Source: Dolomedes plantarius (Eukaryota > Arthropoda > Arachnida > Araneae > Dolomedidae). Taken from it: 64,000 nucleotides of DNA. Each line of letters begins with the position of its first letter. Position 1 is the first letter of the stretch. The position numbers and the translations under genes are program-made. The DNA lies in the NCBI GenBank assembly GCA_907164885.2, contig OU015498.1:87691642-87755641 (forward strand), in the 5' to 3' direction. Under the pieces are notes generated by a model, which was not told the origin of the DNA, did no database searches, and saw only the letters and a program-made list of their open reading frames with translations. Of the stretch, positions 52,201 to 63,805 are shown piece by piece.

Positions 52201-54010
52201 CCATTGGGAAAAATTCCTGTCTTCTGAAATCCCAACTTTAGATTATTTTTGACGTCCGGCTCCAGGGCAGTCATCAGTTCTTTGAAAAGATGTTGAAATT
52301 CGCTCTTCCTCACATTCATGCATATTTGTCCAGATCATCAATACTTCTTTCTCTCCAGTGGTATTTTAGAGGATGGAAAAATGCAATTGAGTGGCTGGAG
52401 GAGGGGGGGGGTCAACTTTCTGGGTTATTTCGTGACAGTATCAATGTGTCACAAAGTAACCCCATAACCTTTCGATATTTAGGTTATGTTCTCATATCTC
52501 TCGGAAATATTACAACACAAAAGTTATATTTCTCCAGAATCTAACCAATATATTAACAATAAAAAAATAATTACCTGTGGTAGTTGGTTAATAAGGTGTT
52601 AGGCTACAGCACACATAGTTTTTGAAGTTTGAGTCATCAGCATGACAGCAAGTTTCAACAACTTACTGGCTAGCGAAGACAATTGATGCACAACAGATTT
52701 GGGGACTGGCTACTAGATGAGTCTATATGTTGGACAAACTGTTGGCATTGCTTTTTGCTTTCTTGGTATCATAGATGTGGTGTGAGATCGAAAATACGAA
52801 AATTGACCATGTCTTACAAAGTAACCCCATTTTACAGTATATATATTGCTAACCATTCAGTGTATTGAACTGTCTGCTTTGGTGTTCTGTTGTCTTTGCC
52901 TGTCAATAGCACAGTCATATTAAGGAGTAAAATTATAAAGCTTTAATAGGTTTTCACCAAGGTTATGGATTAAATTACTCATTATTATCGCTTCTATAAA
53001 TCCATTTTTAGTTCAGTTCTCCAACTCAAGAGCATTCATTTAATTTTCTGAAATATTATTTTATAGAACTTCTGCCCAGAACAATTATTATACTCACAGG
53101 ATAAGTTAAAATTCACACTGAGTAAGTTGCTATATTTCATTAAAATATAAGGAATAGACTGTAGACAAATGACAAAAATTATGAAAACAAAATTATTCTA
53201 TATATTGAATAAAAATTTTTGTTTGATTTTGTTAGATCTTTGTTCATTGAGAACTTTATTATGTTTCTTCTTTTTTTTTAAATGCATTATTGATAAATAG
53301 TTTGTATTGCCAATCAAGTGTGTATTAGGTTATTGCAGCTGTAATGCTATTCCTAAGATTTTCATGTTTAAAAAAGCTGAGTTGATTTTTAAAACAGAAA
53401 ATCATCCAACTGAATAAAAAAAAAATAACAGTAAAAGGAGAAAAAAGGATAACTGTATCCTGAAAATTACAAAAGTGACAAATATTTGTGCCAAGTCTTT
53501 ATTTTAACAGTATTGTAAGAGCAATGAAGGCTTTATTTTAGTTTTGCTGTTTCTATACCAAAAAATCTCAGACTGCATTGCGTAAAGTTTCAGTGAACAC
53601 TGTGTGATGGTCTTAAAACATAATCACCAAATTGTTATTTTGTATTAGTTTATAGTAAAAATTAAATATGCTGTATATCTTTTGTAGATACACCTCGAAG
53701 TATGTATTACCTACACACTTTTACATGGGTTCTGAATATATTTGGTGTGTTCTTCATCTTAGCTGGCCATGAACATTATTCTATTGACGTTTTTATAGCA
53801 TTTTATATTTCAACGCGATTGTTTTTGTACTATCATGCACTCGCTAACAACAGAGCCTTTGTAAGGGATGACAGAAGACGAACAAGAATTTGGTTTCCGC
53901 TTTTCTATTTCTTTGAATCAGGAGTTGATGGACCTGTGCCAAATGAATATGAATGGCCACTTCGCATTCCAGAAAAATTTCAACGAATAATTTCTCAGTT
54001 TTTTGTCTAA
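35199..54010 (+). CDS. SAMD8: SAMD8 / sphingomyelin synthase-related protein (ceramide phosphoethanolamine synthase), 6 coding exons, 418 aa
   Basis: Integral ER membrane enzyme of the SMS family; SMSr makes ceramide phosphoethanolamine from ceramide and helps control ER ceramide. Coding exons: 35199-35378, 36323-36565, 40948-41189, 43657-43774, 49492-49642, 53688-54010. All borders are AG/GT with matching phases. Residues 1-60 hold the SAM domain ([32 protein letters not shown]). An Arg/Ser-rich linker follows ([14 protein letters not shown]). From about residue 150 come six membrane helices. Family motifs are [28 protein letters not shown] and [19 protein letters not shown]; catalytic H298, H341 and D345 have the spacing known for SMS enzymes (43 and 4 residues). 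Length is close to vertebrate SAMD8 (about 415 aa). The start is the first in-frame ATG in the exon beginning at 35193. The copy appears intact although its introns carry several transposons. Confidence 0.96.
35470..35560. repeat. Compound microsatellite (TATTA)n (CA)n (TA)n
   Basis: TATTA repeats, about 46 bp of CA, then TA, just downstream of the SAM-domain exon of SAMD8. Confidence 0.9.
36693..37553. mobile_element. Non-autonomous hAT element with arrays of ACATCGATGT motifs
   Basis: Exact 8-bp target duplication AAGTGAAG at 36685-36692 and 37554-37561. Ends: TAGTGATGCGACATCGAT on the left and, in reverse, TAGGGATGCGACATCGATG on the right. Subterminal regions of roughly 120 bp on each side contain at least seven full CATCGATG cores, mostly as the self-complementary ACATCGATGT followed by T runs, plus several one-mismatch variants. 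The central part (about 36840-37390) has no transposase that I can read. The 8-bp duplication and TIR pattern place it in hAT. It lies in the SAMD8 intron after exon 36323-36565. Confidence 0.85.
37554..39944 (+). other. SAMD8 intron sequence, nothing recognised
   Basis: AT-rich intron with a short CA/TA microsatellite at about 37967-37990 and A runs. No coding exon is missing here, because flanking exons join in phase. Confidence 0.5.
39945..40138. mobile_element. 194-bp hAT MITE with perfect 8-bp target duplication
   Basis: Octamer ATTTTCAG occurs at 39937-39944 and 40139-40146. Ends: CAGTGGTGCACCCAGG on the left and, in reverse, CAGTGGCGTACCCAGG on the right (14 of 16 match). Inside, a unit GATGAACGGATAAAAT with ATTTATAATGCA is present twice with a G run between. 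No coding capacity. Confidence 0.88.
42005..42690 (+). mobile_element. Non-LTR retrotransposon fragment (RNase H and C-terminus)
   Basis: Broken reading frames: [20 protein letters not shown] (start of a LINE-type RNase H domain), KDSQSAIQT, then [20 protein letters not shown] followed by EAYNLDPP (C-terminal RNase H motif), and farther on [20 protein letters not shown], the tail pattern following RNase H in Jockey/I-like elements. Frame changes and stops are present, and a small local duplication of GATCTGA/AGATCAG sequence is seen near 42095-42145. It lies in a SAMD8 intron, same strand as the gene. Confidence 0.75.
43180..43257. repeat. TA and AAAT simple repeats
   Basis: TA dinucleotides followed by AAATAAAT-type tetranucleotides in a SAMD8 intron. 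A second AAAT run lies near 43497-43520. Confidence 0.9.
44549..46191 (-). mobile_element. Tc1-like transposon, 1643 bp, 173-bp inverted repeats, TA target
   Basis: Ends CAGTGGCTCCCAAAAG... with TA on both sides (44547-44548 and 46192-46193). The inverted repeats match closely over about 173 bp (44549-44721 and 46019-46191) with scattered substitutions, much longer than the 20-30 bp of a simple Tc1. The full unit is retained, with a decayed transposase on the minus strand. It lies in the SAMD8 intron between exons 43657-43774 and 49492-49642. Confidence 0.92.
44820..45832 (-). pseudogene. Tc1-like transposase pseudogene
   Basis: The start ATG at 45832-45830 gives [20 protein letters not shown] (HTH region). 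A frameshift near 45730 is followed by [20 protein letters not shown] (GRP linker). The catalytic part includes [16 protein letters not shown] and [11 protein letters not shown] (second Asp). PPQSPD-stop-NPIEH has a stop just before the last acidic segment, and the protein would end at 44820. Total span is about 337 codons, the usual family length. At least one frameshift and four or more stops make it inactive. Confidence 0.85.
47225..47830. other. GC-elevated island of unknown origin in a SAMD8 intron
   Basis: About 600 bp with clearly higher GC and CpG than the surroundings, for example GGACCGACGAGTCTTGTGGG. Both strands have many stops and I recognise no protein. Sequence such as TCGTCTGGTC ... 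GACCGACGA can form a short hairpin. The composition suggests part of an LTR or other mobile element, but I could not define ends or a target duplication. Confidence 0.35.
47840..49491 (+). other. SAMD8 intron sequence, nothing firmly recognised
   Basis: Mixed AT-rich intron. A moderately GC-rich part at about 48480-48720 might be an old transposon, but no transposase motif could be read in any frame. Confidence 0.4.
51226..51341. repeat. Interlocked inverted repeats in order A-B-A'-B'
   Basis: A (51226-51251, 26 bp) and B (51246-51280, 35 bp, sharing six bases with A) are followed by the exact reverse complement of A (51281-51306) and then of B (51307-51341). A simple hairpin would have the order A-B-B'-A'. 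The second half is the complement of B followed by A, a circularly permuted inverted copy. It lies inside the pogo-like element and contains its TIR-like motif TGTCACAAAGTA. Confidence 0.95.
51391..52400 (-). pseudogene. pogo-like transposase C-terminus, pseudogene
   Basis: Minus-strand frames read [20 protein letters not shown] (the GF..TGI-P pattern at the end of pogo/Tigger DDE domains), then [20 protein letters not shown], then in another frame a segment at about 51690-51540 with [20 protein letters not shown] and [20 protein letters not shown]. The latter resembles a small beta-rich C-terminal module that I associate with arthropod transposon-derived proteins, a recollection rather than a search result. 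Frameshifts and stops separate the pieces; the catalytic core and DNA-binding part are missing. Confidence 0.55.
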
Positions 54011-57000
54011 TAATAAAAATGTATTTTTGTGAGAATACATTATGCACTAGTACTTAAAATGCCTTATTTGTGTTGCGTAAAGGAGATTTTCCAAAGTATT
54101 ATTTTCTGAGAATTTTGGACCTCTTACTCTCTTTTTTTGTCTCTTGTTTTCTTTAAAGATTATAATTTCTGTGTAATTGCAACTTTTCTATTTCACAAGA
54201 AATAGTTATATGAGTTTTATTTATTTTTATTGTATACTGTAAATCAGTGAGATTTGTTTGCAGATATTGCGTGTGTGATACTGTTGTTAATTTGAGATTG
54301 TATTTATGTTACTTGTAAATAATTCTCTTTTTTACTGAATAATACTATTAAATGTTTCTTGTAATATTTTAATTTTATAATTAATATATTTATATATATG
54401 AGCTGTTACATAAAAAAATTTCATATATATATATATGTCCTGATTGAGCTGTATAAGTTCTTTATATTAAATCAGCAATTAAATTTATTTAATAATGCCA
54501 AAAATAATTATTGCTCTTTTGTAAGATTATTTTCCTCAGAAATACTGTGATTTTCTCTTTAAAATGTTCCAAATTTTAAAAAGGAGTTTTGCATATATTT
54601 CGAATTATAGTATGATTAAATTCATCGAGATTGGAAATGCTCTTACTGATAAATATTTTTCTTCTACGTACAAATCATACTTATCATATTATTTAATGCT
54701 TTTTTAATGTTTCTGGTTGGATAAAGTGATCACTGAAAATAATTTTCCAACTGATTTTCATTTCCTGAAAAATAATTATATCTGTTAAACTGTAAATAAG
54801 TATATAAAAAATAATTTGAAAATAATTGCAAAAGAGTTCCTTTAAAGTTCACAATAAAATGCAATTTGCTATCCATGGAACTGAAAATGTACTGAATAAT
54901 AATAAAAAATAGTGCTTATTCAGTAATTGGAACTAAACATACTTCAAGATTTAAAAAAAAAAAAATTATTATAATTTAAATGTGAATGTAGTGATATGAG
55001 CAAACTGATAGCAAGTCTAAAATAACTCCAGTGACCATGCACAATGAATGGAAATGTGTACAATGTGTATTTTGTGTATTAGTTTTACTTTTCTGCTTGA
55101 TATGAAATTAATTTATTTTTCAGTGTGTGTGTGTGGGTGTGAAAGAGAGGAATTTATTGTAACATTTACTGTGTTCTCCTTTTAATGTAAATAATTCTTT
55201 GTGTTACTATAAATTCAATTTTTCTATAGATAAAAATATTCTTATTTATTTAAGATTTCGTATATAGATTGCAATCATCATATACGTCCTGTAATGTGAA
55301 AAATACTTTTTTAATAAAGTGTAATTTAAGTCAATCAGGGCAAATTTAGCAAATCAAAATTATAGAACATGTTGTTATATTAAAATAAAATATTGTAAAC
55401 CATGTTTACCTTGACTTTCGTATGTATCATCTTCAAGTTGAAAATGATTTGTTATATTTTTAGGATAATTTTTTCTTGTGATGCAAGTCTTTTCTTTTGA
55501 TGTTAAAACTATTGAGTTAAACATATGCATTTAACATACATTAATATTATACATGAGATGTGTTTTAAGAAAATGTTATGATCAGAGATATTTGAAAAAT
55601 AATTAAATTCATTTTAAAAATTGTAAGTAAATGGTGCTATTAAAACTTTTTTGCTTTCTTATATTGCATTAATTACCCATATAACTTTCAATTTTGATAG
55701 TAGTTGATTATCGTTTAAACATATTAAAATTTATATAATATCATCTTTAATAGTATTGTATTTCAAAAATATAAAGCTATGTTTTTTCTTTAAATATCTA
55801 TGTAAAACACTTTGATTATTCTTGGGAAAAGAAATTTAATCTTAAAATCATTTTTTCTCTTTATTGAGTGTTAGAATTTGTTCCTTTATTGCTGCTCATT
55901 ATGGTTGTATTTTGTGATTTTTTTTTTTTAGATGAAATTTTAGGTAGTTATAAAATATATCCATGGTCTTAAATCAAAGTGTTTTGTGTGTGAAAGACAT
56001 TAATTTTACTCTGTTTCAAAGAAATTAATTTTGCTTATTATGAGTTAGAAGTATTGTCAAGTAGGTATAGCAAATCTGTTGTTAAGAGGATATAGATTTG
56101 CTAATTTTGATCACTTACCCTCTATTATGTGATTAGAGAGTAAAATTGTTAACTGCCTGAAGAAACATGTTACACTGTATAAAGTAACTGGTATATATAT
56201 AATATATACCATAATATATTATATTACTCAGTAACTAAGTATTGAATGAATGTTTTCCTTGAAAGAATTTGTAAATGTAACTCCAAAGTCTTTTAATAAT
56301 ATAAGCAAATGCTTTATACCCTTAAGAATTCTTGAGCCCTGTTTTTTCAAATTGCTTCAAAAAAGTCACATAATCAGTTAATCATACTACCACTCCACAC
56401 ACATTATCAGAGGTCATTGATTATTATCTGGTTTACGGTGAAGAAAATGTCTTTAAATTTCTAATTTTAAAAAAATGAAAATGTGGGTATATCTCCTATT
56501 TTGGTGCATTGTATGTGTTCATCTTAAAAACTAGTTGCTGAGTAAATTTTTGAAATGTTGGCAGTATTCTCGTTTTGATTTTATGATGGTATACGTGTTT
56601 AACACAAATAGAAACATTTTATCTTCCATGTTTTTTAACTATTTGCTAAATTCACTCATAGATGCATACATGTGTTATGAAAATGTTTTTTTAAGAATCA
56701 GCAGTTGTGATAAATTTGTGCTTTTTCTGATATTTTATTATGTTTTATTCTTGTTGATTCAAGTTTAATAAAATTTATATTTTTTTAATGTTGAATAATT
56801 TTGCTATACTCTTTATTTTCCATAAATAATTTTTCTGTTATGAACTGAAATGGAAAAAGATTGTAATTCGTGGATTTAACTTTAATTATTTATTTCATCA
56901 TTAGTCTGTTCTAAATATGATTAAAATTAAATTGTAATTTAACTAATATTGAAGTTTTCCTTATTTGTACGTTTTATGCTTTTGAAAAAATGTATTTAAA

Positions 57001-60000
57001 ATCTGCTAATGATCTTTTATTACATCTTTTAATTTATAATACTGGTTTCATCAATTGTATGCCATTTAAAAAAAAGAGAAAAGAGTTGTCATGATTTAAA
57101 GTTTTAATGTGGCTTTAGTGCAATGCATTTGTCTAAAATTATAATACATCAAAAGTTCCTTTGAACCAAAGTAATATGTTTGCATATTCTATAAATTTAA
57201 GTCTATAATCCTCATTTGATTTTATTTACTGTCCCTAGAAAAGTTAGAAAGAAAAATTACAAACTTTACTCTGTATTGTGAAATAAGTAAGCAGTTTCCA
57301 ATGTATTTATGTATATAATTTAATTTTCCAAATAAGAAAGTTTCTTAGTTCCTTTTGCCTGTTTTGTGCGCAATTTCATAATTTGCTGACATTCGCTGAC
57401 ATACCATTGTGATTGTGCTTTTAAGTTATTTTTTTATTGTTTTTCTCTCTTCCTGTTTGGTCAGGAAATTTTAACTTTAGATCTTGTATAAGTCGTATAA
57501 TCTTAAAAAATAGGTTATTTCAAAAGAGTAACTTTCAGTGAAATTGAATATTTAAATACACACACATGCAATAGAAAAATAAAAGCTATTTAAACTTTCC
57601 CTTCCTTGGTTGTGTGTTTAAATTATAATTCGAAAGCTCCGATATAATCAGAGGTTATGTCATTTTTAAAATTTTATTAATAAATGGAAAACCTTAGTCT
57701 ATGATTAATCTTGAAGTATGCAAGAGTGTATGTCTGCTACTAGAAACTGATTATTAAAACTTATATGAATTAGAAAAAAACTAAACACATATTTTGGGAT
57801 CTGTTACAATAGTCAGTGCTTCCATATTCCGTTGTGTTTTTTTTTCTAAAAAAAGAAAAAAACTGTACTTCCAATCTGTAGATTGTAGTAGGTGGTATAA
57901 AGAAATGTAGTTCATTTCTTGCCTTTATTCTACGGGAAAAAATATAATTGGAAATTTACTTTGTTTTTAAGTGAAAGCACTAAGTTTTATGAAAGCTGTA
58001 ATGTGAACAAAAGACTAAGCAATTTAGAATTTATGAATATTACTAGTCCAGTCACATTTTTAGACACTAAGTGATGAAAGCTTACTGTGCCACAAATTAA
58101 ATGTTTTGTCTCTTACATTGCATAATTTACATTTTTGAAGCATTTTACAAATGTAAATATGCTGCACAGATAATTTCATAGTACTTTTTATACTGAACTT
58201 ACATTAAATACCAACTAGCTTAGTAGTTTTCTCTCTTAAAAATGTATCTGAATTTGGATAATTCAAAAGCAGCAACAAATTTTAATTGTTTTTAAAATTA
58301 TTTAAATTTTGTAAATACCAATGCTTTCATGTATTTAAATATTTGGTGCTGCATGTATTTTTATAAAATGCTGTGTTCTAAACAAGAAAAACAAATTCAA
58401 AATCTTTAATGTTCAGCTTTTAAAATTAATGTTTATATACATTCACTGTCTTACACATTTCATGTATGGAGGGAAATGCATCATAGGGGTTTCCAATCAA
58501 TTTATTCGACACTTTCATGTGGTATGGGTTATTGTTTCTGAACAAACTTATTAAAATATTATGGTATTATAAATAGTTTTTATTTGTTAAATTTATACTT
58601 ATTGAATAAATTGCTGTTGAATATAGTTTAAATGATGAATTGTATTTGTATGATGTGCATCATCAGGAAAGATTGCATAGCAGTGTGTTCACCTCTCTTA
58701 TGCCAACCTACCAGCTCAAATCTTATTTGTTTGTTTCGTATTACAGTTACAATTTAATATTATGTTTCAGACTAAAATTGCAACTCAAAATGTCATCCCA
58801 TACTGCCAGTTATGAATATGATGTTAATAAGGTTGAAATAGAAATAGACACAAGCATTAAAAGCTACTGTTTTTAATGCTTATGTTTACCATGTAGTAAA
58901 ATTTTGCTGTAGTTCTACAACCCTAAAAAAGGAATAAAGGGACCATAAAGCTATTGTCTCTGATAAAAGGAGAAAAGGTTGTTTCCTAAATTTGCTTTAT
59001 CTAATTCCGTTGATTTAGAAACTAAAACCAAATAGACAACCAGAGTTAACTATTAATAACATATCTTTGCTAGAATATTATAAAATAAACATTTTATAAA
59101 TTAATAAATTTTTGTCAATGAGTATTATTTTCTTGTCAATCTGTAGAATCTGAATAAACTAAACATACTGAACATTCAATTTAAGAAAATGTGAAAAATG
59201 CATTGAAAATCAGGATTCTAAGAAATGTTGAATAGATGATAAATGTTGGTTGATGCTTGTGATTTTTCCTTTGCAATAATCCTAGGTTTTATGAAAGCCT
59301 TTCATGTACTGCTGGTGAATAATTTTTCTGATTTGCTTAGATGAATTGGCATAGATGTGCCCTGTAGCTGTTTTTACCCTCCATATGACTGTTGACACTG
59401 TATTCGGTGAGCTGATGGTGCAGTATTACAATTTTATCAGTAATGTTTGTCAATTTTGTCATTTTAATTGCACTTGAAAGCTTAGGCTTGTCAGTCAAAA
59501 CAATTATTTGTACTTCATTTTGTTCCTATCTATTTATACCTTATTAACATTGTACTTGAGACAGTATATTTACCGAGTTAAACATATAAGTGGATTATGA
59601 TTATTAGTTTACAACATTTATTCATTTTATGAAATCTCTTCCTTATTTTCTTGATTCTGAGAGGGAAAAGATATCCCTCCCTCCGAACATCCACACTCCT
59701 GATAAACTCTACATTCAGCAATGGTTTGTGTGTTGGAAACTCCCTTGTTATCAAAATGGAAACTTGTGTTTAATAAACTTTTGTTGATTATAAAAATTAA
59801 ACCACCCAATGTTTATTACACAATTTAATTAACAGTTATGATAATGTGCTTAATATATATATAATTTTTTTTTAATTTATTGGTACATTTTGTGTTCAAT
59901 GTACTTTATAGAACTGTTCATTACAGCTTTTGAAATAGTTGTTGATGACATAGTTCTAATTAAATTTTATTCTGCTTTTAAAGTCAAGTTATTGTGCAGT

Positions 60001-61124
60001 GCTTTGCTTTAGTATTAATACCTTTCAGCAAACTTTGAAAAATATTTTTAAATGTATATATAAAGTCAATTAATAAGACAGTTTTCTGTTAAATTTATAT
60101 TTTTATATCAGATACATGTAAATAAATTTATTTAACAGTAATGTGTTGATTAATTTGTGAATGTTTTGGTATATTAATTTACTTAAAGCAGAAAATGATC
60201 AGATAGCTGTAAGCTTCTTAGTGCACATAAGTATATTCTTTTACTGCCTAAGTTTCTCCTTCTAAGTTCTCTATCAGAAAGTATTTTCAGAGGGAAAGAA
60301 AAAAAGGTTCTACATAACAAATAACAGTATCATTATGAAGATAACTGTGATGCTCTACAGAAAAACTTTCTACGCATGTAAAGACAATTTAATGTAAAAA
60401 ATTATTCTTTTTCCATAGTTAAAACTAGGGAGATCTGGTTGAGAATTATTTTATTTTCCCTAAACATTACAAGAACTTTCCAGATGTAGAACAAAATCAA
60501 AAGCTTTGACATGCATATGTACTATTATAAACACAAAAGATTTCTCCAATTGCCTATCTCTGTGAACAACAGAGGTAAGATGGGCTTCTCTGGATGTATC
60601 ATTCCTGAACAGATCAAGCCTAGTTTAGCAAAATTAATTAGAAATAATTCTCAGATCTTTATACATTTACTAAAAAATAACTCCTTAAAGAATCAATGTG
60701 TAATTAAACATGTTTATACTAAGCTAATGGTTTAAACGTTCATTTTTGAAAGTTTAAATTAAATAATGACTATAAATGATCAGTTTCATCTGATTTAATA
60801 AACACAGACAAGAAAAGCAACTAAATTTTGCTTTACCAGGAGACAGAAAAGTCAATGGGCATGGGCCTGTTTGTCACTTTACTGGTATCAGACATGTTTG
60901 TATAGCTACTTCTACCCATATGAAATAAACATTGAGCACTGATGAGATCACATCTCACCATACCATCCAAAAACTTTTTTTTCTAATTTTTTTTGTCATT
61001 GGAACAAACATTGTTTTTTATTAAGAACATAACATCCTAGGTTAGCAGAAAAGTTAAATGTTTATTTATACCTTATAGGCACAAACTGCAACATCTGAAC
61101 ACCTTTTTCATGATACACTAACTA
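54011..61124. other. SAMD8 3' UTR and intergenic AT-rich sequence
   Basis: No coding exon was recognised on either strand. AATAAA occurs right after the stop (54012-54017) and again near 55313, so the 3' end cannot be set from sequence alone. Several short open frames (for example around 56535-56768, 58640-58876 and 60511-60735) have low-complexity AT-driven composition and match nothing known to me. Confidence 0.5.
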
Positions 61125-62301
61125 CCAATAAGTATTTGGAAACCCATGCAAATGACAATATCTGCAGTCCTGATATACGTCACGCCCTCTGCCGTTAAAT
61201 ATCATGAAGGAAACAACATTGGCATTAGCCACATGCAAAATACCATGAAGTGCAATGTTATCTGATTTCGAGAAAGGTGTAATCGTCGGGTATTACAGAA
61301 ATGGCTGATCTTTAAGGGACATATCTAGCAAGCTGAATTACCCCAAATCGACAGTGGCCTGTGATTCAGAAGTGGAAAATGAGCAGTGATTGTTGGAATG
61401 TGCACCGAGTCGGCAGACAAACGAAACTGGGAGATAGAGACCGACAGGTGCTGTCCAGAGAAATTTGGAAGAACTGTACCCAACCGATGGCCCACATACT
61501 CCAGGAGTTTCAAACAGGCATCCAGGAGTGTTGTTTCAATGAATACCATCCATAAGGAAGCACATCTGCTAGGTTTTCATGGTTGTGCTGCCACCCATAA
61601 GCCTTTGATCACAAAGTCCAACCGTGCTGCTTGGTTAATGTGGTGCAAAGCATGTTGAAATATAGGCCATAGATCAGTGGAAATGGGTTCTCTGGCACAG
61701 CGAATCAAGGTTTATCCTCTACCATTTGGATGGCAGGGTGTGGCATCTGCCAAAATGCATTGCATCCACAGTAAAGTTCGGCGAAGGTGGAATTATGGTC
61801 TGGGGGTGTTTCTCCTGGTATGGACTGGGACCCTTGGTCCCAATTCATGGTAAGCTCAATGACGACGCCTACTGCACTATTTTGAACAACAGTTTGCTTC
61901 CTACATTGTGACAGTTTTACAAGTTGGACCCATGTTACTTCCAGGATGAAAATGCCAGCTGTCATGTTGCAAGGTCCACCATGGATTGGTATGGTGACAA
62001 TGGGGTTAACCGAATGGACTGGCCTGCCCATAGCCCAGACCTGAACCCTATTGAGAACCTCTGGGACAAGTTGGATAGCCGAAGTAAGGGGTGCAACAAC
62101 TGTCCAAAATCAGTGAAGGAACATACATGTCTTCTCAAAGCCAAGTGGAAGAAAATACCACTAGCCATCATACAAGGACTTGTGGAAAGCATGCCCCGGA
62201 GGGTTGAGGCTGTAATTGCCTCTCTTGGAGGCTCTACCAACTATTGAATATGAATAAATTTTGTTTTTCTTATCAATCACAGGTGTCCAAATACTTATTG
62301 G
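61125..62301 (+). mobile_element. Tc1-like transposon, 1177 bp, about 20-bp inverted repeats, TA target
   Basis: Ends CCAATAAGTATTTGGAAACC on the left and, in reverse, CCAATAAGTATTTGGACACC on the right, flanked by TA (61123-61124 and 62302-62303). It carries a frame-broken transposase on the plus strand. Its repeats are much shorter than in the copy at 44549-46191 and the sequence is different, so it is a separate Tc1 family. Confidence 0.9.
61255..62247 (+). pseudogene. Tc1-like transposase pseudogene
   Basis: Begins MLSDFEKGVIVGYYRNG, followed by a stop and LRDISSKLNYPKSTV (HTH). A middle part in shifting frames includes GGIMVWGCFSWYGLGPL. The last part is open at 61924-62247: YFQDENASCHVARS (second Asp) and DWPAHSPDLNPIENLWDKL with the final acidic residue, ending SLGGSTNY. 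Several frameshifts and stops; close to full length otherwise. Confidence 0.85.
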
Positions 62302-62475
62302 TAGATAATGTATATACACATATCTGATAGATAACTACTTAAATATACAAATACTAAGGATTCAAATTGTTTTTCCTCTATCCTAGAGAAAGAAATATTT
62401 CCCAGTTCAAATTAATTTCAACAGTACGAGTAAATGAATGCATCATTGAGAAAATGTTACAAAGATAAGAAGATT

Positions 62476-62760
62476 TAGGGTCGATTTATACAGGCACGTA
62501 ACGGGAACGAGCCGAGCCTGAGCGCCGGATGTATGTGTTTATACAGAGATGGGAGTAGAAAGTGGCGGGAATGTGTTTCATTAGTTGTGAAAGATTTGTA
62601 ACGTCATGGCGCGGTTTCATTTTTCAGTTAAAGATTTAGCCATTATCACACTTTTATTAGAGTAGGAGGAAGAGGAGAGCCAGGGCCGTGCTTAGGGATG
62701 GGCGAACTGGGCAACCGCCCAGGGCCGCCATTTTTATTTCTCATAGCAACACTTTTCTAA
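62476..62760 (+). mobile_element. Fragments of DNA transposon ends (PIF/Harbinger-like and CAGGGCC-type)
   Basis: GGGTCGATTTATACAGGCAC after TTTA at 62478 looks like a Harbinger-type terminus, followed by CpG-rich sequence (GAACGAGCCGAGCC, GAGCGCCGG). A short frame FSVKDLAIITLLLE lies near 62625. At about 62682 an end of the CAGGGCCGTGCTTAGG type begins. No matching opposite ends or target duplications were found, so both are probably truncated. Confidence 0.4.
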
Positions 62761-63404
62761 CTGTTACAGGTTTTTAAAGAAATTCCTCATTTTTCGCGGT
62801 TTCTATAATTCAACTTATAAAAATATATATGTTTCGATTTTTATCTAAAGAATCGCAGAAAGAATCTTAGTTGACAAACTACCCTTTTGGTTCGAAAAAA
62901 ATTTCTCAGTTAAAAAAACATGATTTATCTTCAATTCAGTTATAGTAAAGCCTTGATTATCAATCCTTTTTTTCAATATCAGTTTCTACTATCTGTCAGT
63001 CACTATATACAGTCATTTGAAGAATTATAAACCATTTTGTCTGACTTTGTTCGTTTTCATGGAATAGTTGCAAACTGAGAAAAACGTTAACATATCCTTG
63101 TGAACGAATACTAATAACATTTGGTCAAATCTTGGTCTATTCTATAAGCAAATAATAGACAAGACATTTCTCCAGGGAGTGTAAGACAAATAAGTACATG
63201 CACTCCAAACCTGTTGGGAAGAAAGGGGTCTGAAGGCTGAAAGAGTGGGGTAAACAAAAAATGGCTTTTACTTGTTCTCTCTATCATTATAATGGATTTT
63301 ATTTCCCACTTTTCCCACAAGAATTGAAAATATTACAAAGCAGGTACAATCAGAATGCTTTGAATACAGATTGTACGCCTGTCCTCCTTGGCACTTATTT
63401 CTAA
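62761..63404. other. Non-coding sequence
   Basis: AT-rich sequence in which I see no gene or repeat boundary. Confidence 0.4.
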
Positions 63405-63805
63405 CTAGCCGGGCTTCGCCCGACTAGGCGCGGGATTCGCCTAGCTACGCTCAAGCCATCCGTCCACCAGATGAAGTTTGAAAAATTTTACACATGATTA
63501 AAAATTTCAGTGATTCGCGCTTTATTTACGGATATTTATCGGATAGCGGTGGAGTCAGCTTTTAGAATTAAAATATCTGTAAAACTATTAAAGTAACAGA
63601 ATAACTGTAACCAGAAAAAATTATCAGTTTTCAAAGCTCTTTCCAAATATGTAAGATTCATGTACTTTCACGAGAAAAATAATACACCAATTTTCGACCA
63701 AAATGACTGCCAAAATCGGCCATGTTTTCTCAGGATGAGTGATCTCCGGAAACGTGATGCCGACGGACTCCATGACATTCTCTACTGTTACTTTATTTAT
63801 ATAGA
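63405..63805 (-). mobile_element. Short non-autonomous Helitron, same family as 14863-15317
   Basis: On the minus strand it starts TCTATATAAATAAAG at 63805 (preceded by A) and ends with hairpin GCCGGGCTTCGCCCG-type sequence and CTAG at 63405, followed by T. This fits Helitron insertion between A and T. It shares internal blocks with the other copy (TTACATATTTGGAAAGAGCT). No coding capacity; the 76-codon frame on the plus strand is incidental. Confidence 0.82.

Larger units (their letters stand above)
51069..52837 (-). mobile_element. pogo-like DNA transposon, 1769 bp, TA target
   Basis: Ends CTGTAAAATGGGGTTACTTTG on the left and, in reverse, the same at the right (through ACTTTGT), each flanked by TA (51067-51068 and 52838-52839). 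Secondary copies of the motif TGTCACAAAGTAnCCCC occur inside at about 51246, 51318 and 52448. Coding remains on the minus strand resemble the C-terminal part of pogo/Tigger-type transposases. It lies in the last SAMD8 intron. Confidence 0.75.
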
